From Beroe forskalii (taxonomy: Eukaryota; Ctenophora; Nuda; Beroida; Beroidae): DNA of 64,000 nt. How positions within the stretch are numbered: the stretch's first letter is position 1; each line of letters opens with the position of its first letter. The stretch covers positions 186,001 through 250,000 of the forward strand of contig WFMF01000197.1 of NCBI GenBank assembly GCA_011033025.1, read 5' to 3'. Below, one piece after another: positions 1 to 9,751 of the stretch. The notes below the pieces were generated by a model, which worked only from the letters and a program-made list of their open reading frames with translations, ran no database searches and was not told the DNA's origin. The position numbers were made by a program, and so were the translations under genes.

Positions 1-587
1 CCAGGTGTAATTTGAAAAAAAACATTTCATCGGTCGTCGATACTCAATACTGTTACTAAAAGTAAAAGCAGGAACCACCTGAATCCACTGGATTTAGCCT
101 CGGAACCACCTGAACCAATCTGACACCACCAAACCCACCTGAAACTTCCCGAACCCACCAACAACTACATTTTTTTCAATAATTTTTAAAATAAAAATAT
201 GAAAATTGCCCGAGCCCACCCGAAACGATCTCAAACTTTACTCAAATGTGGAACCACCCGAAAACAAGTCAAAATACAGTGCTTGGCTGGGTTAGGGCCC
301 CGACCCTAACCCTAACGCAGTTAGGGTTATGGTGAGGGCTATCGAACTAGGGTTCGGATGGTTGCTGCTTTAAGTATCAACGTTCCATCCGTATAGTAGT
401 AAAATGAAACTCAATCTAACCAGTAGCAATATTGTTGAAACAAAAAATGGTTGAGGCAAAAGGACCTGTTGAAAACGAAAGCCAGCACTAACATACAAAA
501 AGATTTGGATTTCACAGTCCGATGGCATGCATCTTACACAAATTTGGTATTCACTCTATCATTTAAACAAGACCTCCGCATCCTAAA
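1..587. other. AT-rich gene-free sequence downstream of tetraspanin B
   Basis: No exon or open frame recognised. A degenerate motif close to ACCACCTGAA recurs at about 75-250, and a telomere-like CCCTAACCCTAAC lies at about 302-314 with TTAGGGTT nearby at 322. Confidence 0.5.
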
Positions 588-779
588 TCACAACTGTCCC
601 ACTCTTCCCTGACTATTGGTGATATCAGTGAGTCTAATGGGCTCCTTGAGTTGGGCCTCACTCCTGAGGAGAAAGCTGACGACGATAGCAACGGCCTCCA
701 GAACCAGGAAAACAAGACAGGTAACCCCCATGAGGGGCATGTAGGTCTGCAGCCAACGGACCATCTTAGCGTAGCATCC
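588..779 (-). CDS. tetraspanin B terminal exon (GC motif, TM4, tail)
   Basis: 64 codons including stop. Opens with [10 protein letters not shown] directly after an acceptor ending cttctctcag, then a 20-residue hydrophobic segment and a polar tail. Stop TGA at 588-590. The acceptor borders a 45-bp minisatellite on its intron side. Confidence 0.85.
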   Translation of the reverse strand, partial: GCYAKMVRWLQTYMPLMGVTCLVFLVLEAVAIVVSFLLRSEAQLKEPIRLTDITNSQGRVGQL

Positions 780-3204
780 CTGAGAGAAGGGGAGGGGGTT
801 ATAGAGGGGTGATTGGTGGTTATTCGATGAAGGTGAGGGGTTAGGAGATAGGGGTGATTGGTGGTTAGTCGGGGAAGGTGGGGGGTTAGGAGATAGGGGT
901 GATTGGTGGTTAGTCGGGGAAGGTGAAGGGTTAGGAGATAGGGGTGATTGGTGGTTAGTGGGGAAGGTGAGGGGTTAGGAGGGAGGGGTGACTGGTGGTT
1001 AGTCGGGGAAGGTGAGGGGTTAGGAGATAGGGTGAGGGGTGGTTAGTGGGGAAGGTGAGGGGTTAGGAGGGAGGGGTGACTGGTGGTTAGTCGGGGAAGG
1101 TGAGGGGTTAGGAGATAGGGGTGATTGGTGGCTAGTCGGGGAAGGTGAGGGGTTAGGAGATAGGTGTGATTGGTGGTTAGTCGGGGAAGGTGAGGGGTTA
1201 GGAGATAGGGGTGATTGGTGGTTAGTCGGGGAAGGTGAAGGGTAAGGAGGGAGGGGTGACTGGTGGTTAGTCGGGGAAGGTGAGGGGTTAGGAGATAGGG
1301 GTGATTGGTGGTTAGTCGGGGAAGGTGAGGGGTTAGGAGAGAGGGGTGACTGGTGGTTAGTCGGGGAAGGTGAGGGGTTAGGAGAGAGGGGTGACTGGTG
1401 GTTATTCGGGGAAAGTGAGGGGTTAGGAGAGAGGGGTGACTGGTGGTTATTCGGGGAAGGTGAGGGGTTAGGAGGGAGGGGTGATTGGTGGTTAGTCGGG
1501 GAAGGTGAGGGGTTAGGAGATAGGGGTGATTTGTGGTTAGTAGGGGAAGGTGAGGGATTAGGAGAAAGGGGTGATTGGTGGTTAGTCGGGGAAGGTGAGG
1601 GGTTAGGAGATAGGGGTGATTGGTGGTTAGTCGAGGAGGGTGAAGAGTTTTGCCTGGTGGTTAGTCGGGGAAGGTGATGGGTTACTGAGGTGTCACAAAA
1701 TCTGAGATCGGTGTCTGAAATTTCCACAAAACCGACGATAATCACAAGATTTTCGAAAGCTTCTGACTATCTCGTATCAGTTATTTCGTTTAAACATCAA
1801 TCTCTTGACGCCATTTGTACGTGTGTGATACTAATTCAACAGAATATCCACGTACTAACATGACGCTGCGCGACTCAAAATTTTCAATTCTCAAACTTTC
1901 AGAATTACATTAGGTGGTGTATTTATAAAGGTTGTAATTTGGGGATTTTTCGGAAAAATCCCCATATTTTGACCCACCATGACCCACCATGACACCATCC
2001 CCATATTTTCACCCGTCATTATCATATGTTAACTAGAGCAATGACTTGAAAAAATTCCCCAAATTACAACCTACCAGTACCAAATCTGCCAAACACCAAA
2101 TTTTTAATCCACATAAATACACCTCTTAAGGTAAATCGCATGGAAACCTCCAAAAACGTTCTCAGAACGCCACAGAGAGCTTCATCGACAGTCCTTCACT
2201 TTTCACTTAATTGATTTGAAAATAAGAATCGTAGGTTTAAGTGGACATTACCTCGTTATTAATGATAGGACTGTTTCCAAGGGCTTGTCCTTCACCACAC
2301 TTAGGAGTTGGGTTCCACTGGTTACTTAATCTGATGAAGTGGAAAGGTCATTTTCATTACAAATACAAGTAGGTCTGTCCCCCTTTCAGTAGTATATGAA
2401 TTAGCTAGTACTGTGGTCAATGATAATCTTGTCAATAAAACTCAGGTGTTTAGGGCCTGGTACAATGGGCATTGGGCATTGTGGTAAACGTAATCATCAG
2501 ATTTTAAAATTCATAACTTTTAATCACTATTCCTCAAGAAATCGATGTTCAAGTATCCAAGATTTCGAAATGATAGAATTACGTCATTGCGCATGTGTGC
2601 AGATCGCTCGATTGACAAAGGCCTCGATAAAGACGAGCGAAATTGTGTGCTTTTGACGAAATTCATATAGAGAGTTCACGTGCGAAGAGTGAATCCGCGC
2701 GTCTTTATCGAGACCTCCGTCAAATTCAATCGAGCCCTCTGAGTCTGCACAGTGCACACATATGGGTTTAAGAACAAAGAGAAAAGCGGCATAAAACCAT
2801 AGTACCATACAAGAGCTACCAAACCTCTTGCAACAGTGGTCAGGAACGTCGTTGATGTGTTCGGTGATCCACACCTTCGCCTTGTCTGCCTCCAGGCGCC
2901 AGTCTGAGGCGTTCTGGATACCACAGCAATGCAGATGCTTCTGCAGCCAGTTTATGCCTGTACAGAGTAAAATTAATAACAAAGAGTATGTCATTGTCAG
3001 CTTAGATTCATCATCTTGTATAACTGCAAAAAAGTCTTAAATCGAGTTCTTTACAGAAGGTATGGTTAGGAGGATTGAGTTTAAATGTACATTCGTCTGA
3101 ATTGTTCGGATATGAATCAAAGTCTTACCCTCGGTTGAAGAGGGTTTAGAAGTGTCGTAGTTTGCGATGGCAGTGACAAACCCGGAGTGTCCAGCGTCGA
3201 TTGC
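588..3204 (-). CDS. tetraspanin gene B, 3' half (large extracellular loop and fourth membrane segment)
   Basis: Partial tetraspanin on the minus strand, a membrane scaffold protein that organises partners in the plasma or endosomal membrane. Three exons join in frame: complement(588..779, 2806..2957, 3129..3204). Together they give the large loop with the hallmark CCG (in LHCCGIQN), then PDHCC, SSC and GC, that is six loop cysteines, then a fourth membrane segment ([20 protein letters not shown]) and a cytoplasmic tail ending GRVGQL and TGA. Splice phases agree (1, then 0) and the sites are AG/GT. I found no exons for the first three membrane segments between 3205 and 9607. Either they are missed or lost, or this is a second 3' cassette for the exons of gene A, whose exon 3 ends in the same phase. 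The last donor (ATG followed by gtacta) is the least certain; it leaves a short CC-to-GC spacing. Confidence 0.8.
785..1675. repeat. 45-bp minisatellite in tetraspanin B last intron
   Basis: About 20 copies of a G-rich 45-bp unit (GGGGTTAGGAGATAGGGG, GATTGGTGGTTAGTC, GGGGAAGGTGA). On the minus strand it is C/T/A-rich, so it extends the polypyrimidine tract in front of the terminal-exon acceptor at 780. Because 45 is divisible by three, one minus frame stays open for 241 codons as a Pro/Ser/Asn repeat; I regard that as a by-product. Confidence 0.9.
1906..2132. mobile_element. MITE family 1, copy a
   Basis: Inverted ends related to ACCTTAGGAGGTGTATTTAT, left 1906-1926 and right about 2112-2132. 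Inside, GGTTGTAATTTGGGGA near the left end is mirrored by TCCCCAAATTACAACC near the right end. Same family as 35803-36005 and 61450-61635. Confidence 0.85.
2592..2765. mobile_element. MITE family 2, copy a
   Basis: Ends are inverted copies of CATATGTGTGCAGACCGCTC followed by a match to GGCCTCGATAAAGACG, about 40-50 bp each way. Lies about 40 bp beyond the donor of the gene B loop exon. A second copy is at 33084-33232. Confidence 0.8.
2806..2957 (-). CDS. tetraspanin B large-loop exon (CCG ... CC)
   Basis: 152 nt. Completes a Gly codon, then [18 protein letters not shown] and SSCM. Acceptor ctgtacag at 2958, donor gtacta at 2805-2800. The minus frame stays open past the donor into the neighbouring MITE, but that part has no tetraspanin character. 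Confidence 0.8.
3129..3204 (-). CDS. tetraspanin B first visible loop exon
   Basis: 76 nt, 25 codons plus one base: [16 protein letters not shown] followed by a Ser/Thr stretch. Acceptor catgtttcag, donor gtaaga. It enters in phase 0 and leaves in phase 1, matching the next exon. Confidence 0.75.
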
Positions 3205-4837
3205 CTGAAACATGATTCCGGTTATACGAAACAGGCAAATTCTTTTAAACTTCGAGTGCGAGATTGGCTGTCTGAACTACAGGCCAATGAACTACATCAA
3301 TCAAACATGGCATCTCCTCGGGATTCAGTGTCGAATAAAGATGCTATTCATCAAGTCACACAATCCAAAAACTAAGGACGAAATTATTCTTTTGAATTAT
3401 TGAATGCAATTCAATATCAGGAATTCAGAATAAAAAACAATTTTAGTTATACAAGCACATGACACCTACAAATCAACAAAGCGACTGACACAACAGACAA
3501 CACTGAACACATTGTACAGAACAATATTAAGAGATATAAAGACACGACATACAGATAGGACCTATCCTTCTCAAGACAGAGTAAAATACGAAATGCTTTC
3601 AATCGTTCAGTTATTATTTAGTTATTTTCACCAGCGAGATCAAAAAAGGAGATAATGCTGTTTTTTCAATGTATAAAATAGGTCTTAGTTGCAGTGATTC
3701 GACCAAATTATGTTTGTGTGGGTTCAAAATCATGATTGGAGAGGTATAGGTATAATTAGAGGTATAATTATAGTATAAATAATTTTTGATTGCGCCAATA
3801 TACTAGAATCTTGATAAATTGAGTATAGTGCTTTGAGTATAGTTCAGTGCTTTGAGTTTAGAACAGGTCGAATCGCCCGTCCATTCTTTCCTTCTACAGT
3901 TATGCGATGCTTAATAAGTGATTATTTTCAGCGATATTGCTAGTTGAGTACACCACAGCTGAGACTTGAAAGGACATAAATCATTGGAGAAATCAAGAGA
4001 ACATAATCAGTGTCAAACGGTAGGTACAATAGCTATTCACATATTACGTTAATCAATTTGTGCCCTATTAAGACCCCCCCCCATAATTTTAATCATATTT
4101 TCTACTGTAGTCTGTCAGGAGCTCAACTGCAAAACAAATTTCCCCTCTCGACTATTCGTTAGGTTGTTGCATTTGCGACATTTGAAAACCCCTCCCCCTC
4201 GATGATTACGTAATAAGTGAAAGATCGCCTATCTAACGCCAGTTGCATACTCTATACCTGGGCACTGAAATTGCAGCATTTCACTTCCAGATGACAAACT
4301 GCACACCAAAGCAGATGTAGACATGCCAGTCAGTGAATCTGTGTTACATGCTAGGGTGAGGTGAAGGAACGTGAGTTATGTCTGGAAATTTGAAGAAAAA
4401 ACAAATCTAAGATAACAATTATCAAGCCAAAAGGACTATCCAAGAGGGTAATATTTAAATAATAATTTTTTTGCTTGGGCTTGGAATCCCAAGGTAAACC
4501 ATATCAATTTTGGGAATAAAACACCAAAAATCTAAATTACAAATAGAGAAGTAACAGTATCATGAATAGGGAAAGAAATATCTTAAAGATTCCATATAAT
4601 TATTGATTATCGAAGTGGAAAAGTACAAAGAGAAACCGGAAATGACTTCTCTGCCACGTTTAAGATATATAAACACGATCATACAATGATTGATTATCGT
4701 CAAATGGCACACTTATTATTGAAAACCCCAGTTTAAATCATAAGCAAAATAAAAACTCTTGAAATCATGTTCATCGAATAACGAAAATAGGAACCCTCGA
4801 AGGGGTAGAAATTAGGGTAAGGTTTCACTTCAGGTTG
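3205..4837. other. no gene recognised
   Basis: AT-rich sequence read on both strands for membrane-segment exons of tetraspanin B without success. Only short chance ORFs. A C run at about 4073-4083 is the main low-complexity feature. Confidence 0.4.
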
Positions 4838-4881
4838 AACACAAATGGTCTACGTTCAGTGAACGGCAGACCATTTGTGTT
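4838..4881. repeat. perfect 14-bp-stem hairpin
   Basis: AACACAAATGGTCT at 4838-4851 and its exact complement at 4868-4881, separated by 16 bases that themselves contain GTTCAGTGAAC. Lies about 45 bp from the stop of the small membrane ORF. Confidence 0.8.
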
Positions 4882-4924
4882 GTGACATCGCTTGAAAATA
4901 GGGGGTATATGTTTCAACTCTTCA

Positions 4925-5251
4925 TTATCCCTGCTTTTTTGACGCTTCCGTTTCTCTCTGCCTCGCTGCCCTCGCCTGGTCGCCCTTCACAGCCCTGACC
5001 ATGGCCCGAGCGAGCATCTTGCCCACGATCACCAGGCCGAAGATACAGAGGTACTTCCCGAACCTGTCCCATAGTGGAACGTAGGTCGAGAGGAAGGTGT
5101 TGGCGTCTGATAGGTAGGTGGTTTCTAACATGCTCAATAGAGGGGCGTGGTTGGTTTTACGTGGAATGGAAATTCGTAAATTCGATAAATGTGCGTGGAA
5201 TGTGAGATCTGCGTGAAGTGTGCGTGAAAATAATCTGGAAAATGCGAACAA
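4925..5251 (-). CDS. small single-pass membrane protein or C-terminal exon, unknown
   Basis: Open frame of 108 codons, stop TAA at 4925; the convincing part begins at an internal Met near 5130 (MLETTYLSD). It reads as an acidic N-terminus, LWDRFGK, one hydrophobic segment (YLCIFGLVIVGKMLARAMV) and a very basic Arg/Lys/Gln-rich tail ending EASKKQG. Base composition is clearly richer in G+C than the surroundings, as in the true exons of this window. I do not recognise a family. It may be a complete short protein, or a last exon using an acceptor such as the ag at ctattgag just before the internal Met. It is on the same strand as the tetraspanins and between their exons. Confidence 0.45.
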   Translation of the reverse strand: MFAFSRLFSRTLHADLTFHAHLSNLRISIPRKTNHAPLLSMLETTYLSDANTFLSTYVPLWDRFGKYLCIFGLVIVGKMLARAMVRAVKGDQARAARQRETEASKKQG

Positions 5252-8200
5252 TATACAAAAAATAAAAAGAAAATGATGAACTGCTATAATTCATTTACAT
5301 TGCAATGAAATTACCGATTATTTACGTCTCAGAATAAACAAAACATCAAAAAAATGCTTATGTAAGTTTTTAAGAATATCATGGATTGGAAACAAATTTG
5401 TTGCTATAACATAGTGTAAATCATGTTAAATTCTAAACAACTGTATGGGTCTAAGATACTTAGAACTTGATAGCTTAACGCTACTATCAACTCAAGACTG
5501 TGGACGTTTCGAATCTATAATGAATGGCATTGCAATTGAATTGGTAAAATCGTGCTGCCTATTTTTACTTGATATGCATAAATTTTAGGCTGATCACGAA
5601 GGAAATTATGCACTGTTTTCATTTAACAGCACTGCGAGGTAATTAGGAAAATTATATTCCAGAAAAGCAGAAACACCAAAAATTATAAATCGCAATATTT
5701 GCATTTCATCAAGTTGTATTAGATTTCAGCGGATTCGTGTATAATCGTGCTTCAATGTTTTTTTTATATTCATATTGTTTCTTAACATTGTCAAACTCAC
5801 ATATTCATACCCTATTCTGTGCTGTAGCATAGCATGTTCCATTTATTAATAATGCAGGTCCACTAGAAAATTATTATTCCTCAACGTACTTTTATTCCTG
5901 AAACGAGATTGGTTTTAAACACTTGTGTATTATGATTGAAAATGTTTTAAATCAATATTGACAGTACCGAAAATAATTGAGATTTAATTCTAACATTGAA
6001 TCTGGTGTCCTATCATATTTACCATTAAAAACTAACCACCTCTTGCAAAAGCCTCTGTTTCCATGTTAAAAACAAGTTGCTCATGACCATATCATTATCA
6101 AGAATTCACAGTGGAACATATCTTCCATTCACACTTCCTACTCCCGAGTTCTTGGTCATTTTCTGATATTTCACTGAATTTAGGAACATGTTTCAGACTA
6201 AGCTCATTGATTTTGATACATTGTTTCAGGTAATCACTTCCATGATTTGACACTCTTTTATCAGAGCTTCCAAGATGTCACTGAACTGTTTTAGATTTTA
6301 TCCCATCGAAAGAAGAAACCAATCTTCTATCAAATTGCTTCACTTCTCAGCTACCGTCGAGATCATGACACTTCTCAATTCTCAATCGGATATGATATCA
6401 GCCAGCTCGACTATTTCATCTGTGATCTCAGTACCCATGATTTCATTCATTGGATCCTGGCCCACGTACGTTTACACTTAAAATTTGTAGATTTCACGTT
6501 TCAGTGCTCCATGGAAAATTTTTGGCGCGTTCCGTAAATCACAGATAATTTGATTATTTTATAAATTTGCCCCACTGTGACACAATGCGTAACAAGGATC
6601 GTAATTCGTGCACACGTAATCTAATTTAAAAGATGAGGCGTGTACAAGTTACACATACACGGATTATTCTAAGGAGAAAATTATCAACATATGCTGGTGT
6701 TGCATGAGTCGTATGTGGAAATAAGTCCACTAATAAATAAGCGAAGTGGTGGAAAGGCAACAGAGCTGATAACAGACTGAGGTGGCCTTGATAGGGCTGG
6801 TGGCATCACAGGCTTTCACACGGTGGGTGACAATTATTGCAGTGCCCTGACTCCTAACCATTGATGGTTCTAAATATGCGCCGCCAGAAATGGCGAGGAA
6901 GTATTGGGAGTAGGTTGCGGTGTGTAGGTCATGACAACACTTAACACACTTTTGATATTTATTATTAATTTGATTTAAAACGCAATTCAATTATACTCAA
7001 TTTGGCTAACTGCAACATTTCTTTCTTTATTTTCAAACAACCACATTACAGGATTAACCCTAAATCATAACTAAGCTTCTTATTACTGTTTAGGTATAAT
7101 TGTCGATCGAAGGGTCTTTTTTCCTAAAAAAAACTCAAAATGTGGTATTTTTTTGACAAGTTTCATGCTTTATTGAACTTGCGTTTATACTTTATGAGAA
7201 TTTTTGCTACTTGACTAAATTCAGTACATTATTGATGAAATAAATGTTTTGATTCAGTAAATTATGAACATTAGCTGGGATATATAATAGAAATATAGAA
7301 GAGAAATGTTATTATATTTTAATATAATATAGTTACGTACTGATATAAGAAGCAATAATACGACAAGATAGCAATGAAGATTAACATACCAATTCTATCA
7401 AGGGCAGTAACAACATTACAAAGAATAAAGATTGTGATTTGTGGTTTTAAAAGTTCGATTTTGTCTTTTGAAAACAGTGTTTATGTACATTTGATATAAA
7501 GCGTTTTAATCTTCCTCAATAAAATTAACTTTTTTCTGGATATTTTTTAACTTGGGATATCATGCTAGAGGCACTCAACTCAAAACCAAATTTGACACTC
7601 GACTCCCAATACAGCATACGGTCGACGGAACATTAGCATACCCATAGCACATAGAGATTTGACAAATCAACGCAACGAATTGCTATGATACTACGTACTG
7701 ATAGGTCGATGGAGTGTTATGGGTAAACTAATCCAAAAGCATATCACGTGACACATCTAACCAGCGATGATCAGTAGAAACTAGAAATACGGATTACAAA
7801 ATAGAGGCATATTGCTTGGAGTTGCAACAGTAGGTAAAATAGATAAAGCTCCTCAATTATGCATTCTAAAAATAAGATCAAAATATTTCAATAGCTAATA
7901 CGGCACTCAAATAAATGTGCAAAACAGTATAAGGCTGACCCCTGTATTATTAAATGTACATTGTGTCTATGTACGATGGCCCTTCTACGATAGTGCAATA
8001 GGTAAAAGGTATGGTCCGATGCATGACCAGTAAATTTCATGTCAAAAGCAACAACAACTTATTACAGGATATGTAGCATACAGAAAAATGGCATGTATTG
8101 TCATTACGCAACATGGAATTAGTGATAGTTTTACCTATGACCTCAGATTTGATTGACCAATGACCATAATTTGGTACTGTTCATTTCATTAGCATTTAGC

Positions 8201-9417
8201 AGTCAATTATTTTTCAGTTTCATTCTCATAATATCGATTAAAACTGCGGATTGTCATAATTACCAGGTAAACGTTCGACCTTGCGGGCCTGATCTGCCAA
8301 CAATTGAAGTTTTGACAACCAAAAGCTTCATTTCCTGTAATAATGTAAATCTCAGATTTTCTCAAAAGACATCGAGTAATAATTGCAATTCCTGGAATGT
8401 CACTTCTTGGAATCGAATCGTGCCATCTGCATCAAGTAGATATGATCAACCTCAATAAGGTATATAGCACATGACTGCATGGTGCTTTCAATGCCTAAAA
8501 TTAGAACATAATTACAGATCAGAGTGCAGCACTTCGGTACTGTGGTTTGTAGATAAAAATACAATCTCTGCTACTACAGCTGTACCCAAAGAAAATGGTG
8601 CGCATTTTAATTATAAAACAGATTTTTACAGAAACAGCTTTCAGTAAAGTAGATCAAATTTACTCGCTAGTTATATACAAAATAAATAACGAAAAGTGAA
8701 AACTAGTTGATATCATTGCCCGATGGACATGTTTTCTCGGTAAACATATCAACTGGCCCTCTTTGCATATAACCTCTATATGGGTTTGATTTGAGTGACA
8801 ATTAAGTCAAACTGCTGCTCAGAGCTTGAAGCCTTTGGTATTAAATCCAGAAGAGGAGTGATAATACACATTCAAATAAAGACGATGCTACCCAAGTACA
8901 ATACACTTAGCATTATAAAAGAGAAAAAGTACTTACTCTCTAGAAGTAAGGTAAGTACCTACATGGCCCATTGAGTGTGCAAAGAATACGAATGTCGAAT
9001 AATTCATAGCAGTACATATGAGAGCTATAGTCCAGGTGTATTTACACTTAAAATATTCAATGGCACATTCATTGTTCAAGAAAAATTAAAGACTTTCAAA
9101 TAGACACTGATAATTAATTAACTCATTCAATCAATCTAAGGAGAAATAATGGAGAAATATATTTATAAAGCACTAAAATTAATCTTAAGGGACAAGTTCT
9201 CGATTTCTGAAGCACAGCTAAATGATATCATTAAGAATTCTGATCATATGATTGGTAATATCGATTCAACTGTCAGACAACTGACTTCACAATCATTTTA
9301 TCAGATTTATAGTTTTATCAAATATTTTCTGAGAGCTGACTCTCAAAATATAGAAATTAAAATGATTAAATTGTAGAGTCCACTTTCAGCTGAAATCTAA
9401 AATATGCTACTAAATAG
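5252..9417. other. AT-rich gene-free stretch between tetraspanin A and the small ORF
   Basis: More than 4 kb of A+T-rich sequence with only short ORFs lacking recognisable motifs. Read on both strands for missing tetraspanin B exons; none found. An ORF at 8153-8458 has a hydrophobic start but no splice or homology support. Confidence 0.4.
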
Positions 9418-9572
9418 TTCAGTGTCACCATTATGTAACAACTCGTCACTTTTAGTGACAAGGTGTTACTAAATAGGGACACCTTGTCATTAAAAAGGAC
9501 AAAATGCCACTAAAAATGCCATTAAATAGTTGTCTGAACTAATAAATAGTGACTAGGTGACACTAAACAGCA
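9418..9572. repeat. short foldback element after tetraspanin A stop
   Basis: TCAGTGTCACC near 9419 faces GGTGACACTAAAC near 9557, with further internal dyads (GTCACTTTTAGTGAC near 9447 and AAGGTGTTAC facing GACACCTTGTC). It occupies the presumed 3'UTR of tetraspanin A. Confidence 0.55.
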
Positions 9573-9607
9573 CCACTACTTCCTCTCTTTCTTTCTCTCT
9601 GACCTTC

Positions 9608-9751
9608 TTAAGCCAGAACACCCTGACCACCTCTCCTCAGAGCGCAGGCCATGATTATAGCCAAAATCTGGAGTACCACGACAGCCACAGCAACAATTCC
9701 AGCAATCATCATGTTCGTTTCCACCCAGTTAGAGGTCTTGGTAAGACAGCC
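9608..9751 (-). CDS. tetraspanin A exon 6 (GC motif, TM4, stop)
   Basis: 48 codons including TAA: GCLTKTSNWVETN, then a hydrophobic segment (IAGIVAVAVVVLQILAIIM) and tail ACALRRGGQGVLA. The acceptor chosen is the copy next to the unique coding sequence; at least five upstream copies of the same acceptor are in frame. Confidence 0.88.
   Translation of the reverse strand, partial: GCLTKTSNWVETNMMIAGIVAVAVVVLQILAIIMACALRRGGQGVLA

Noticed and set aside
296-330. True telomere
   Set aside because: Only two or three CCCTAA units inside unique sequence; interstitial at best.
1020-1745. 241-codon Pro/Ser/Asn repeat protein on the minus strand
   Set aside because: 45-bp intronic minisatellite; not joined to the tetraspanin exon and lacks a plausible start context.
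6275-6481. Exon candidate (plus ORF, or minus VGQDPMNEIMGTEITDEIVE)
   Set aside because: Neither strand shows a convincing pair of splice sites or a family motif.
6730-6990. 86-codon Cys-rich ORF on the minus strand
   Set aside because: No motif, no splice support, composition like surrounding non-coding DNA.
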